Of a stretch of DNA of 64,000 nt, positions 13,340 to 25,096 are shown piece by piece. The notes under the pieces were generated by a model that did no database searches, was not told where the DNA came from, and worked only from the letters and a program-made list of their open reading frames with translations. How positions within the stretch are numbered: position 1 is the stretch's first letter; every line of letters begins with the position of its first letter. The translations under genes were made by a program, and so were the position numbers. This stretch comes from Antitrichia curtipendula (Eukaryota; Streptophyta; Bryopsida; Hypnales; Leucodontaceae), in the NCBI GenBank assembly GCA_951230915.1, contig OX579641.1, positions 17,648,254 through 17,712,253 on the forward strand. The letters are read 5' to 3'.

Positions 13340-14870
13340 GGTGGGTCCTAGTTTGCAAGTGCATGGTGAAGGCATGAAGGAGAGGTCCAAGCCTAAGAAG
13401 GGAGCAACATGCTTCCACACATGATCTTTGAACTCAAAAAGTAGTTTGGACCCCTTAATGCAACCATTGACTTGAAGATATTCCTCTGAAATCAAATTAA
13501 AGGCTGGCTGCATTAATGGATTGCCCCTCTCCATAGAAAAGAAGAATCCCATGACCAAGTTCAACTTCTATTTCAACTTCCCCCCCCATATTGTGGCTGA
13601 GGAGTGGGATGTCCGTGCCCTGTCCAAGCGTTCGCGTCCTAACCTGGGTGTATGTGAGGAAACGTATCTAAGTGACATACCTGAAATCCCTCCAAGCCAA
13701 GCTTGAACTCCCTTCAAGCCAAAGTTGAACTAACTTTAAGAAAAGTTTGAACTCCCTCGAAGCCAAATTTGAACTCTCTACATGACAAACTTGAACACGC
13801 GAACTCACAAACTTGAACACAAAAATATCTTAAGTAGTACTTCATTGCAATCCTAAACAATTTAGTAGCCCCTTACCAAAAAAAAATGTTGAAGGTGAAC
13901 TCCACAAAAATCTTAACAAGTATTTCATCTCAATTCCAAAGCCTTCTCTGATCCCATTATCAAAAAGTACTGTTGAACTTGAATTCCAAAATAACTTAAG
14001 TGGTATTTGATTTCTATCCCAAACCTTTCTAGGATCATCCCGTTGCATAAATTAAATTTTCAAGTTGAATGATTGAATTCCAAAATAACATGACTAGTAT
14101 TTAATTTCAATCTCCAAGATCCAAATTGGTTTGGTATCCCTATTACAAAATTATACCGTTGAACTTGAATTCCAAAATAACTTAAGTGGTATTTGATTTC
14201 TATCACAAACCCTTCTAGGATCACCATTCTAAAAATACACCGTTGAAGTTTTGAAGACCCATGTAGCCTCTTTTTGCAAAAACAAATCCTTCTAATATAT
14301 TTCAATGCATTATAATTTTAATTTGATTTCAATCTAAAACCTTGTAGCTATTTATTTCCAAAATAAAGCCTTCAATAAAAAGCCAAAAAGTATAAGTTGT
14401 TATGATTTGATTTGTAAGTTTCAAACCCTAAATCCCAAATAGGTTCTAATTAGAAGAATAAAAAATGAATCCTTAAATTTGAATATAAATAAATATATAC
14501 CTTGTCTTTCATTAGGACTCCAAACCCTTTGGGATTCTACTCACAAATTTTATCCTTCTTGTTTGGAAGTTCATTTTCATTTTCAAAATTATTATTCTTT
14601 AGGTGAGTCCTAGTTTGCAAGTGCATGGTAAAGGCATGAAGGAGAGGTCCGGGCCCAAGAAGGGAGCAACATGCTTCCACATATGATCTTTGAACTCAAA
14701 AAGTAGTTGGACCCCTTAATGCAGCCATTGACTTGAAGATATTCCCCTGAAATCAAATTAAAGGCTGGCTGCTTTAATGGATTCCCCCTCTCCATAGAAA
14801 AGAAGAATCCCATAACCAAGTTCAACTTCTATTTCAACTTCCCCCCATATTGTGGCTGAGGAGTGGGATG
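13340..14870. repeat. Direct duplication of a 265-280 bp block inside the hAT-like element
   Basis: Segments 13340-13619 and 14605-14870 are highly similar, sharing for example GGTCCTAGTTTGCAAGTGCA and GTGGCTGAGGAGTGGGATGT. The block ends where the GC-rich CGTCCGYGCC array starts. Between the two copies lies a run of related 60-100 bp units (AACTTGAATTCCAAAATAAC) at 13980-14200. Open frames in these blocks are repeat-derived. Confidence 0.75.
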
Positions 14871-15170
14871 TCCGCGCCCTGACCTGGCGTCCGTGCCCTA
14901 TCCTGGCGTCTGTGCCGAGACATCCGCGCCTTGACCAGGCGTCCGCGCCCTGTCCAGTCGTCTGTGCCCTGACCAGACGTCCGCGCTGAGACATCCACAC
15001 CTTGTCCAGGCGTCCGTGTCTTGACCAAGCGTCCGTGCCCTGTCCAGGCGTCCGCGTCGAAATGTCTGCGCCTTGACCAGACGTTTGCGCCCTGACGAAT
15101 CCGTCCGCGCCTTGTAAAGTCCCTACCCTGACGATGACATCCCCGTCCCGACTTTCACGTCCGCGCCTTG
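14870..15170. repeat. GC-rich short tandem array, (C)GTCCGYGCC(C)TGNCCAG units
   Basis: About 15 irregular units of 15-20 bp built on CGTCCGCGCCCTGACCAG. The inverse motif occurs near the left end of the same hAT-like element. Repeated subterminal motifs are typical transposase-binding regions of hAT elements; the binding role is inferred. A frame on the minus strand is an artefact of the repeat. Confidence 0.75.
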
Positions 15171-15640
15171 ATTCCAGTGTAGACCGCCACCATGGAAGCG
15201 AGTTGTCAATTGGAAAATTGGAAAAATGAAAGGCATCCAGGCTGTCGGAGACGTCCGGTTGTCCCGTCCGGTTCACCCGTCCGTCCGTCCCGTCCGATCA
15301 CCTCGACCCGTCCACTATGACAACCTTGCTTGCAATCCACGTGGTTGAAATTTTTGAAATTCTTACCACATGTTCTCAAGTCAGCATACTACAAGATCAT
15401 ACGGCTACATGTGTCAAAAAAAGTTTTTTTACAAAAATTTGGTACTTGATACTAAAAATGGCAGGTTTTGAGCGTTTTCGGTGAAAACATAGTTATAGAA
15501 TTTTAGGGGTTAAATGGGTGGTTTCTGCACCTCCTACCTTACAATCAAATGAATGTACAACATCACATGCTCAGAGGATATATAGGAAAATGAGCAGTTA
15601 CAGATTGTGACATTATACCGGTAGAGCCATAGAGGGTTAA

Positions 15641-15994
15641 AAGCATCCCTACCCGTCTTGTAAAACGGATGACTTATTGCCACCGGCTTGCAAAATTGCC
15701 CCACCCGTCTTGCATAATGAATGAACTTGTTAAGAGACCAGGCCAAAAGCTTTTGGTGGCTTGCAAAACCGGGCTCTTTTGCAAGCCAAAGGGCAACTTG
15801 CAAACCGCATGAGACAAACACCTTTTGCACTTTTCCAACAAACAAGGACTTATTTTGTGAATGTGGATGTAACCAATTGGGTGGCGATGGTCTCTTAAGA
15901 GGCCATGGGTAGGGTGACCCATCTTCCTTGGCTTGCAAATTGGATTGAACGGCTTGCAAATTAGCTTCATTTTGTAGGACGGGTGGTGATGCTC
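15641..15994. mobile_element. 354 bp MITE with TAA target duplication
   Basis: TIRs are (G/A)AGCATCNCNACCCGTC on both ends. TAA at 15638-15640 is repeated at 15995-15997. Copy 2 of the duplication lacks it: it reads GGGTTAAGTAC at about 53175 with one TAA. Three-base TAA/TTA targets are typical of PIF/Harbinger. Minus-strand open frames through it are repeat-derived. Confidence 0.8.
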
Positions 15995-15997
15995 TAA

Positions 15998-16815
15998 GTA
16001 CATTTCCACGAACTTTCACAACGAGTACTCATGTATGCAGCAAAGAGATAACCGCCTGCCCCATTTTGTTGCAATCTTATTATTGCAGCTACCAAGAATG
16101 TAAATTTCATTAGAATGGCGGCATTCCAAAACTTTGGCGGTTTTACTTCTATACCTGTCTTAGATGTTCAGACAAAGTGGCGGATTTCATATGCCATTTC
16201 AACGAAATTGACGTTCAAGTTTCCACGTGGGTGTGACCCATGCCAGGTGTCCATACTAGATCGATGATCGTCCAGTTCAAGTAAGTTAATCCACGCTGGA
16301 GAATAATTTTTCTTCCGAACTCTATTGATTGAGCCGCCGCTGCCCATAATTCTGAGCAGCCTTAGCTTGCTTGCAATCGTCCGATCCATTCACGAAGAGA
16401 ATAGAGAATTTCGGATTCAACTCTCAAAATAAATTCAGAGTTGTGCGCCGGTAGCCATCATTGATAAGATGAAGCGTCATTCCGACCCAAACCAACTTAC
16501 TTAGATTACTTTTAACTTATAACTCTCAGATAGATAGATAGCTTTTAATTTCCCAGTGTCGTATTTCGCGTACCCTGCATGGACTTGCTGCACATTGCAA
16601 TTGAGCACTTCTGCCATAAAAGCCGGTTGCGGGAGCAAGTTGGCCACAAGGCATGTGTTTCAGGTGCAAGCCGATCTCTGACTCTAAGTTAGCTAGACTG
16701 AACATACTGAAGTTAGTAGCTGCAAACCTGGAGTACTGATTCCGTGAGGAACTCGCGGAGGCAACTGTTGGGGGGAAAAATTGTGTAACTACGAAGGCCA
16801 AGGCTGAGGAGTCCA
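15998..16815. promoter_or_regulatory. 5' flank of DUF674 copy 1, conserved in copy 2
   Basis: Most of this flank is kept almost unchanged at 53690-54332, upstream of the second DUF674 copy. It therefore probably includes promoter and 5' UTR sequence carried along by the duplication. No defined core element is called. Minus-strand frames in it are present in both copies but resemble no known protein. Confidence 0.35.
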
Positions 16816-18486
16816 ATGGCACCCGAACGAACCGCCACCCCGGACATGGCCGCCACATTTCACGTGTCCCTGCTGAGTTGCAGGAAGACGGGTCGCGTGT
16901 TGTTTCTGGAAGTGGGGAAGGACTTTGTCGACCTGCTTCTCAGCTTCCTGCTCTTGCCATTCGGCACCATCCTTCACATACTGTCCACAGGTAATCAAGT
17001 TATTTCGATTACGTACATGAAATTGGACATTATTCAGTTGTACCCAATGATATCCACAAGTTTGATCACAGGGAGCTCATATCGCGTTCCCGGTGTTCAT
17101 TCCCGGTGAATTCCCGGTGAGTCTCAAATTTCCCTGTGTATGTGTAGTTGCAACATGTGTCCAAAATACCTGTAAATAGAAAGTTTTTACAGGTGTCAAA
17201 TTTTAAAGTTCAGTGGGAAATTTGAGACTCACCGGGAATGAACACCGGGAACGCGATATGAGCTCCCTGTGGATGCCTTTGCATCCTTGACGAAAACTCT
17301 GCTGGTTTGGACTACATAGAATTCCAACTAATTGCAAGTTAAGAACTGCTAGATAAAATTCCAATTTTCTTAAGTGGCCGAGTTCCACGATTTTGCACGT
17401 TTCAGGGCTCAGTCTGAAACGCAAATCCACATATATTCATGTCCTAGTTTTTAGAGCTTTTGTGAAGATGAGTGTTACAATTTCTGCAGCCGGCCAATTT
17501 AACGATACCAACGATGGCTCGCCAGTTCGGCTTGTGAGTCACCATTCGCGCTTCCCAACTTTGACGTGAGCTCTCATGGGGATTCCGTTATACATATACA
17601 GAATATGTTTGTTTTGATTGGCTGCTCGTAACAGTAACTTCCATGTATATTTCATTAATCGCAAAAGTAAGTTTCTACAATGCAAATTGACTTTGACACT
17701 ATACGACACTTTCAATGTTTGTTCCAACGACATGCATGTTGTAATATGTGGCAGGACATGTGCAAGTGAAGCATCTGGGAGGTATCTCCAGTGTTTTTGA
17801 TAGCGTGAAGAAACTGGAGCGTTCCTTTTTCAATGTGGACAAGCAGACTCTGGTGGAACCCAGACCTGCAGCCGTGGGCACTTGCGTGACGACTGGCCTG
17901 CTCCAAAGGGCCAACACACCAAATCCCTCGTATGAGATTGATTTGCCCAAGGTGTACTATCGGTGCAATAGTAATTATGGCACTTGCACCAACCTCTCCT
18001 CAAAGTCTGGAAGTGTCTGTCAGTCATGTACCACTCCCTGTCGACCTACTTACACTTACAATATGGCAATGACTGTTCTTCCCAAAGATCTTGAAGAACT
18101 AAAGGCGGCGATTGTGGATCGTCTCAAAGCTCCAGTGGAGGAGGCCAGTTCTTCCACCTGCCAAGGATTTGTGAAAGAAAGCATCACGTACATAGTCACC
18201 GACAGTCTGGAGATCATGCCCTCCACTACGATTCGAAGCATCAAAGTGCTCAACAAACTGAAGGTGGTCACTCTTTCTGATCTGGAGAGCAGCGACATCA
18301 CAGTCAGCATCGCACAGGTAAATTTACACCCAATTACTCATTCTGCATCCTCGATTTACGTAACATAATTCCTTGAACTTCGCTAATGTTGGCTGTGTAC
18401 GTCGATGCTGCTCTCAGGTCCTCCAGTTACTTCAATCGGCATTGACGTCCAGCAGTTGTCTCAACGACGTGTTTGGGAAGAAATAG
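16816..18486 (+). CDS. DUF674 family protein, copy 1 (intact)
   Basis: Three exons in phase: 16816-16990, 17755-18317 and 18418-18486, joined at GT/AG borders to give 268 residues. The N-terminal part (FHVSLLSCRKTGRVLFLEVG, then KDFVDLLLSFLLLPFGT) is the characteristic opening of plant DUF674 proteins. Exon 2 has the family's cysteine-rich middle (YRCNSNYGTC, then CQSCTTPC). The C-terminal part (YIVTDSLEIMP, LNKLKV, LQLLQSALTSSSCLNDVF) matches the conserved family end. The function of DUF674 proteins is unknown. Angiosperm members often hold two such modules; this one holds a single module. Intron 1 contains a private 205 bp MITE. A near-identical broken copy lies at 54333-55917. Confidence 0.88.
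17067..17271. mobile_element. 205 bp CACTA-type MITE in intron 1 of DUF674 copy 1
   Basis: Long, almost perfect TIRs start CACAGGGAGCTCATATCGCG. The 3 bp target duplication GAT lies at 17064-17066 and 17272-17274. The equivalent intron in copy 2 reads TTTGATGCCGTTGC with one GAT, an empty site. CAC-type termini plus a 3 bp duplication fit the CACTA superfamily. A related copy is at 19853-20059. Confidence 0.88.
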
Positions 18487-19852
18487 GCTGCAAGCTGGTG
18501 CTGCAGCCAAAAGATTTCTAAAAAGCGAAAATGCAACGTACTCTAACTGCTGCTGCGGAAGCGAGACTAATTTTTGACAGGATGCATTATTTTGATCTAC
18601 TTCATCTAGATCTGTAAAGATTTTGAACAGGATTATTCGTAGCGTCTAGAGAATGTGGCCGGTTTTAATATCCAACTGGTTGATTGGACTCAGTTAGTGA
18701 GTTGAATGGACTCAGTTAATTAAGGACCAAGTGAAGGTGCCGCATTAACTAGTCCATGGACTTACTCCACGGCGCGCAGCACTTGTATTTGCTGCAAGCG
18801 AGCTATTTTGAGGTGTTCCTATCACAAAATATTGTTAAACGGATTTAAAGGTTTTAGCCATAGCTATTTCTGGCTTACTTTCAACATATGTCGCAAAGTA
18901 ACCCCTTCCTACAACAACTCTGACTTTGTAAGGTATGAACAATCATCTTCTAAAATCGTCCTAATTAGCATCCCTCCATCACCGTCGCTCCTCAGTTCTG
19001 CTCAGTTTGCTACCCTTTACCTTTTCTCACATCCAGGAGCTTCTCGAGCAGCCCATCGCTTCATGATCAAGCAATTCCTCCTGTATTTCGCTGCAGCAAT
19101 TAAACTAATCTGGCATTCATGATTCCTATGCCGATACATTTTCGTTCGCACTCTTTAATTCCAGGAGCTAGCAAGTATACTCAGCCGATCTCTTCAGTCC
19201 ATCATTCTGTGGTTCATAGGAATCTCGGTAGTAATTCCATTGCCATAACACTTTCATTACCGATATGTTTTTGTCAGCAATTTCCTGCTGAAGATCCAAC
19301 TGGATCCAACTCGCCGTACGCGCATGCGTGCATTGCATGCCATCGCCGCTGCTTTTCGCAAATCCGGATAACTGCAGCTTTGCGGTAAACTCAGGCAGTT
19401 TGTGCTTAGTAGCTGATCTAAGGAATTGCGCTCACGTACAAGGTGGAGACTGAATCGAATATCAACAAACACGTAACAAGAAAAACAGTACCCCGATTCC
19501 CGATTCCCCTTCCGCCGCAATCTTCATTTCTAGCTGGTAACGAATTCTCTAACCCGGGATTGGAATACTTTTTAGAAACTCGTTAATACGTTTCTGCATT
19601 GCCATTGCCAATACTGGAGACACGTTACCCATGGTAGCAACTTACTCTTGACCTGACACGACTTGCACAGGCTAGGTGCCCAACTCACAGCCTCAATTAA
19701 ATCACAAACGCTCAATCACTGGAATTGGTGTCGTTTTACTTGGTTTAGGTTTTCGTTACTGATCGGCAACTGATCAGTTTTTGTGTCATAGAGGTATTGA
19801 GTCCAACAACTTTGCCTACAACAAGAGGCAATACTAGAGACACTTACCCATG
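18487..19852. other. 3' flank of DUF674 copy 1, no further gene seen
   Basis: The first 950 bp are conserved in copy 2 (55918-56895) and contain the 3' UTR. Open frames at 18808-19388 show no family resemblance and are not preserved as frames in copy 2, so they are not called. The stretch 19445-19850 has no counterpart in copy 2. Confidence 0.45.
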
Positions 19853-20059
19853 CCACAGGGAGTTCAAATCGTTTTCCCGGTGTTCATTCCCGGTGAATTC
19901 CCGGTGAGTCTCAAATTTCCCTGTGTATGTGTAGTTGCAACATGTGTCCAAAATACCTGTAAATAGAAAAGTTTTTACAGGTGTCAAATTTTAATGTTCA
20001 GTGGGAAATTTGAGACTCACCGGGAATGAACACCGGGAACGCGATATGAACTCCCTGTT
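19853..20059. mobile_element. 207 bp CACTA-type MITE, second family member
   Basis: Same family as 17067-17271, with an internal block centred on CCCGGTGTTCATTCCCGG and its inverse. ATG at 19850-19852 is repeated at 20060-20062, a 3 bp target duplication. The terminal bases are slightly decayed (CCACAGGG and CCCTGTT). Confidence 0.75.
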
Positions 20060-20652
20060 ATGGTAGCAAGCACGCAAATTGTACGCTTTCCGATCGATCT
20101 CTAAGGTCAAGACGTACAATACATTGAAAAGCCCACAGGCAAAAACAAAGGAGAGCGACCCCAGACAGCCCAATACGTACAATTTAGATGCTTGCTATGT
20201 ACCTTGGGACAGGCATGTGAAGAGAACCACATATATATTCGACATATATTCTTGATCATTGAAGTAAGTCTGTCAGTTTGATCTTAGTACTAATTTCCCT
20301 TTCGTTTACTGATTCCTGGTCAGTTTCCTACCAATTGGGCTTCCAACAAGAACGTTTTAGTAGACCCATGGTAGCAAGCAGAAAAAAAACTGTACGCTTT
20401 TCGATCTCTGAGGTCAATTGATACCTACAATGGAGATTCTAATTGGATACCTTAGGAAGTGTGTAGACGTAGCTGCAGGGTCCCTGAGTTTGAACTTACT
20501 TGCTAAATCTGTGTCCATGCATGTGGCGTAGTTAGTAGAACTGTACGTCTCAGATGGTGCTCTATTCAGACTGAAGCTTTAATTTTTTCAGTGTGGTGAG
20601 CGAGCCAGCATGATCTGTGAACATTCCTTCTACACTGAATAGGGTTTTTAAG

Positions 20653-21809
20653 CATAACATTCAAGAGCTGTGAGAGCAGCTGCCTTCCCTCTGACGGAAT
20701 GATGTGGAATAGTCCACACCCAACATTAGCTAATAAGCCACGCGTCAATATTGTCAGACTTCTGCTCAGTGCCAAGGTCATGACTGCACAATCGGGTTAC
20801 TGGGGTGGTAGGAGGTAGAACAAATAATTATAAAGATAGATAGTCTGTCAAAATCCATAGAATTCATTGAGTATTATACCAATGAAATCTAACCATTTGC
20901 CATCAATAACTTAATTTGATTTATTTTTAGGAAAGAGAAGCTCTTTATGTACATATGGGGTGGTAGGAGGTAGAACAACCCATGTGGGATATGTAATTTA
21001 GAGTTTGTAATTTCTCAACCGTTTATAGTTAAGTCTAAAGTAGGAATTGTGTGAAAACTATAATTTCAGACCTCATTTAGGCATAGTAAAATAACTTTTT
21101 CCAAAATACTTTGAACTAAAATAAGTTGGAGAATCAAGTTAAATTTCATCTCCAAAAATCCGTTTGAGATTTTAATCTTCCACTCAAAAGTTATAGACAA
21201 ATTTCATAGAGGGGTTTGAAAGGATTTTATTTTTACATTTTCATACATCCTCTCTGAAATTTGTCCATAACTTTTGAGTGGGAGATCTAAATCTAAATTT
21301 AAAAAGGATTTTTGGAGATGAAACTTAGCTTGATTCCACAACTTTTTTTAGTTCAAATTCTTTTGAAAAAAGGTATTCCACTATGCCTAAATGAGGTCTG
21401 AAATTATAATTTTAACACAATTCCTACTTTAGACTTAACTATGAGCGGTTGAGAAATTACAAACTCTAAATTACATATCCCACATGGGTTGTTCTATCTC
21501 CTACCACCCCAAGTATATATAAAGAACTTCTTCTTTTTTTTCAAAAACTCAAAATAAGTTATTGATGACAGATGGTTAGATTTCATTGGTATAATACTCA
21601 GAAAATTCTTTGGATTTTGACAGACCATATATCTCTATAATTATTTGTTTGTATATTATCCTAAAATTAGCCAAAAAAATAGATCGCACCATAAATGTAC
21701 TGCCATTGTCTCGGTCCTGAAGCTTACATTAATAATATGTTGATGCATTTCGTGGATGAAGACTTCAGAGAGGCAAAGGCAGCCTCTATGAAGGCTCTTG
21801 AATGTTATG
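20653..21809. mobile_element. 1.16 kb foldback TIR element, copy 1
   Basis: Termini CATAACATTCAAGAGC and its inverse, with AG on both sides. Copy 2 of the duplication lacks it (GGTTTTTAAAGGGACC near 57740). A second, inverted copy is at 61617-62776. The interior has no transposase. Most of it is a long inverted repeat at about 20957-21510. Confidence 0.8.
20957..21510. repeat. Long inverted repeat (hairpin), arms about 270 bp
   Basis: Starts GGGGTGGTAGGAGGTAGAAC and ends with the inverse. The arms match with modest divergence along their length, including CCCATGTGGGATATG and its complement and the inner GACAAATTTCA/TGAAATTTGTC. A transcript would fold into a long double-stranded stem. The same hairpin is at 61918-62464. 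Confidence 0.8.
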
Positions 21810-22271
21810 AGGGAACCCATACTAATTAATCAACATCACACAATATATAAATATCTACTTTTGCTGTCCATCAATAGTTACTGAAGTGTCAGGAGACCTT
21901 ACATCATGTTTCAAACATCTACAGTTTTTTACAATAAGTCCCTTTAATTTTCTGATCGCCTTAATATCCCTATTCAATGTAGGACTGGCTGTAGGATCAG
22001 TACAGCTTCGTTACTGGAACCATGATATACATCAGACATGTATAGTAAGACAACTTGCCTGCGACCAGGATCTCAATCTCCATACCATATGATTGATTGA
22101 GGATTAGTTAGCTCCAAATTGTAACCTTCGCTTTTGTAACAGTGATTGACCTCCTTATTCCACCTCCCTTAGGCTTGTAGCAAACAAGGATATCTTTAGT
22201 AGGAAAGTCTACTGTAAGTTGATTAGTTTTAATTATATTTTTTGAATTGAATTAGTTTGTGTGATGTGCAG

Positions 22272-22863
22272 AGTTGGGATTCGAGTTCCCACCATTGAGA
22301 TCAGATACTAAGGTAGGAGGCTCTAAAATGGCACATCTAAGGGCTGGTCCACCTTTTTTGTGTATTTCATTGGACGGGAATAATTTTAGATCATTTTTCA
22401 GACAAAGAGAAGTAGATGAGGAATCTAACCCAAGTGGTTTTGTATTTTTCCAAGCATTTTAGAATTACTTATGAATTTTCAAACGAGTTGTCATAGGTCC
22501 CTATTTATGACCCTAGGTCTTCTGTAAACGGTTCACTTGCAATTACAAAGAAAGATGGGGAAAGCAAAGCCAATGATTGACTCTTGTAATTGATAATACT
22601 TTTTTCTTTGATTCATTCAATGACTATACATGTCAATTATAGAACCAACTCATGTCCATTTCACAACCATTTATAGGTCCGTTCTTAATGCCCGCTCCAT
22701 TTCAGAGCCTTCTACCTTAGAATGTCACGGTTGATGCCAAGTGCTTTGTGGGCAACAAAGCACTGCCCACACTCATGTCTCATCAATGTCACAACCATCT
22801 TGCTGATGGTATGAATTTTCAAGCCTATGACCTCAAATGTAATCAAAACTCCATTTCACGATC
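22272..22863 (+). pseudogene. PDR/ABCG transporter fragment, copy 1 (interrupted)
   Basis: Just after an acceptor-like TGTGCAG the sequence encodes VGIRVPTIEIRY, and after a 407 bp insertion it continues NVTVDAKCFVG and ALPTL. This is the conserved stretch before the first nucleotide-binding domain of PDR-type ABCG transporters, plasma-membrane exporters. No Walker motifs or membrane segments follow. A stretch near 25330-25385 (ILHNVN) faintly resembles the next PDR exon. It is a pseudogene fragment split by the MITE at 22311-22717. Confidence 0.55.
22311..22717. mobile_element. 407 bp TA-flanked MITE inside the PDR fragment
   Basis: TIRs AGGTAGGAGGCTCTAAAATGG (left, first 20 matched imperfectly) and the inverse at the right, with TA at 22309-22310 and 22718-22719. 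Copy 2 is uninterrupted here (60090-60100). Confidence 0.75.
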
Positions 22864-22867
22864 TTAA

Positions 22868-23443
22868 CCCCTAAACGTCTGGATTCATCTCCAGGATTGA
22901 CAATTTGAGAAAAAACATTATAAAGTACAATTTGGAAGACTATTTTGGAATTGATATACAAATGAAAGTAGTAGATTTTGATTTTTAAATTCTATCCATA
23001 CGGTTAGATCCACTAATGCTATCACCAAGATTTTTCTATAAATTTTGAAACAAAAATTTCAAAATTCCTTCTAAATTCGATTACAAGCAAAATATTATCA
23101 TTTTTTGAGTAAAACTTGTTGGAATGGATTTGAAATGAGGTTCTCTTGATATGGTGATTTTTTGAAATTTTTGTGACCTTTGTATCTTTGACCTCATTTT
23201 TGCACATCTAGTTTTGACTTTTGAACTAGAGTCAATGCAAGTTGACCACTTGACATACTTCCACATTTGTAATTTAAGAAATTTATGTATTCTAATTACA
23301 CCAAACCCAATCAATGGATAGGACAACAACTTGATAAAAGATCACCAAAAATCAGGATGACTTTCATCCAAACAAGAATGAGACAAAAACAAGAGGTTGA
23401 ATCTGTTCATCGTCCAAAAAATGGACGTCGGAGCATTTAGGGA
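22868..23443. mobile_element. TTAA-flanked element, 576 bp
   Basis: Ends CCCCTAAACGTC and GGAGCATTTAGGGA, bounded by TTAA at 22864-22867 and 23444-23447. Copy 2 has the empty site CACGATCTTAATTACAG at about 60227-60243. A related terminus (CCCCTAAATGTCC) is seen at 27685. No coding capacity. Confidence 0.85.
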
Positions 23444-23521
23444 TTAACCTCAGTTTGAATTTAATGTTTGCAACCTGAGTGGCTAGCTATGACTTCACAA
23501 CAAGAGGAATTATTATCTTGT

Positions 23522-25096
23522 CACTAGTACAAAAGGGGGGTGGGGGGTGAAATGACATGTTGAAATGACATTTTTTGAAAAATGTCATTTCAACCATGTT
23601 AACTCCTAAAGGCCCGTTTGTCCCCTCGGGGGACAATTTGGGTCCGAGTAAGTTCCTGTGACCTCAATTTGTAGAGAATTTTTTTGGGATTTTCTGAGGT
23701 TGTGCGGTTCTCCGAGAGCTTTGTGGATATATAATTTTTATTTCAATTGGTGCCCAATAGAAAAAGTTATGCCAAAAATAGAATTTGGTGGGCAACACGA
23801 AAAAATCACAGAAAGTCAAAATAAATTTCTTAGATATTTTTTTCAAAATCTATGTCTTTTTGTCTACATTTGAAGCTTTGATTCATTCTATTTGGACTAA
23901 TAATGAAAAAATTATGGACAATCTTAGTTTTTCGGGCAATCTAAGCATCTTCTTGAAAAAATAACTTTTAGGATTCATTTTTTAATGCAATTTTTACAAT
24001 TTTTAGAAGAAAACTGTTAGACAAGGTTGAATTTGCTTGCTAGAACAATCTCACCGTTGGGATTATGGTATTTCAATTTTGTCTTAGAGCTATTAACGAT
24101 TTAGTTATTCCTTCAATCTTGAACCTACTTCTACTTAACAATTTTTTAATGAGTAAAATTTAGTGTTTTTTTCTTGAATTTTTTTTCCTAGATTCTCAAT
24201 TGAAGTATTCAACATATAAACTTAAAAAATCAAAATCAACAATACAAAAGATTTAAGTTAAATAGGTTCAAAGCCCAAAAATCTAGTCAAGCAAGGTGCA
24301 AAAAAACTTGTTTTCTTCACTTTGAATGCAAATATCTTGCAATCTATTTGGTCAAAGTTTCTGAAATTTCTTGCATACATTCTCATACTAGTCTAGTATA
24401 AGATCCTACGGTTAGATATGCAAAAAAAAAAAAAAAAAAAATTCATAATTTTTTGCTCTTTGCAATAGAAGTGGCAGTTTTGAGTGTGTTTTGATGGAGA
24501 AAAGGCCTTGGGGCTTTAGAGGTTAAGGAGTATTGTCATTTCAACACCTATGTTGAAATTACATATTTGAAACTTTGGTAGATTTTAGAAGAAGAATTGA
24601 TCCCATTGTGTTTGTTTCAATCAAGAATGAAGTTAATGTCATTTCAACCAACAAATTTGGTAGATTTTAGAAGAAAACATTATCCCGGGAAGAAAAGTAG
24701 TAGAAATAAATAATGTGGGTAGGAAAACTATCCAAGCCCAAAATTTCTTCTTCAAAACAACGAATGTGAAGGAATGAACATATGTGCAAAATATATAGAC
24801 TTTTAAGTAAAGAAGTCTACATTTTTTTGAATATTTTTTAAATAAAAAATCTACATTTTTTTTTAAGATTTTGAAAAGTAAAATCTTCATAATATAGTAA
24901 GATATCAAAAAGTGAAATCTACATTTTGGATAGATTCCAAAATCTAAAACCTCTTTTTTAATATGATTTCAAAGAAGTAAAATGTACACCGTCAGTCTGT
25001 TGAAATGACATATTAGAAATGTCATTTCAAGCTCAATGGTTAAATGACATAAAAAATATAGCATTTTAAATGACAACCGCCCTTTTTGCGCATGTG
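23522..25096. mobile_element. CACTA MITE with a nested TTAA element, copy 1
   Basis: Termini CACTAGTACAAAAGG and the inverse of CACATGCGCAAAAAGG. The orthologous, uninterrupted copy is at 60312-60960. The interior is rich in GAAATGACAT hairpins. The length difference is explained mainly by the 920 bp TTAA element inserted at 23603. Confidence 0.8.
23603..24522. mobile_element. TTAA-flanked element nested in a CACTA MITE, 920 bp
   Basis: TTAA at 23599-23602 and 24523-24526, with ends CTCCTAAAGGCCC and the inverse of CCTCTAAAGCCCC. Copy 2 shows the empty site AACCATGTTAAGGAG at about 60377-60391. The body resembles 10498-11256 plus 15337-15509, including a TACGG/CATACGG-containing stretch near the right end. 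Confidence 0.85.

Larger units (their letters stand above)
11257..15328. mobile_element. 4.07 kb hAT-like element, no transposase recognised
   Basis: It begins CAGGGTTGTCATAGTGGAC and ends with the inverse of CAAGGTTGTCATAGTGGAC. The 8 bp target duplication CTTGCAAT is exact (11249-11256 and 15329-15336). An 8 bp duplication and CAGGG termini are the hAT signature. Both subterminal regions are GC-rich arrays of (C)GTCCGYGCC units, seen as GGGCGCGGACGG at 11405-11500 and the inverse at 14860-15170. No hAT transposase or BED finger is visible, so the copy looks non-autonomous. Confidence 0.85.
10498..15509. mobile_element. TTAA element carrying a nested hAT-like element
   Basis: Flanked by TTAA at 10494-10497 and 15510-15513, with ends CCCTAAAGG (left, preceded by T) and TTTTAGGGG (right). 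Removing the nested 11257-15328 insertion leaves about 930 bp, the same size class as 7816-8757 and 23603-24522. The duplicated locus in copy 2 is an empty site: 53063-53075 reads GCTCTTAAATGGG, where copy 1 has GCTCTTAA, the element, then TTAAATGGG. This shows a single TTAA before insertion. Confidence 0.85.

Noticed and set aside
14758..15276. 172-residue Gly/Gln/Arg-rich open frame on the minus strand
   Set aside because: It runs through the GC-rich CGTCCGYGCC tandem array and inherits its open state from the repeat. There is no domain, and the same array is a subterminal region of the hAT-like element.
15534..16019. 161-residue open frame on the minus strand
   Set aside because: It spans the 354 bp TAA-flanked MITE, is absent from the duplicated locus, and a second frame is open over the same stretch.
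18808..19388. Two open frames downstream of DUF674 copy 1
   Set aside because: They lie in sequence duplicated in copy 2, where the frames are not maintained, and no protein family is recognised.
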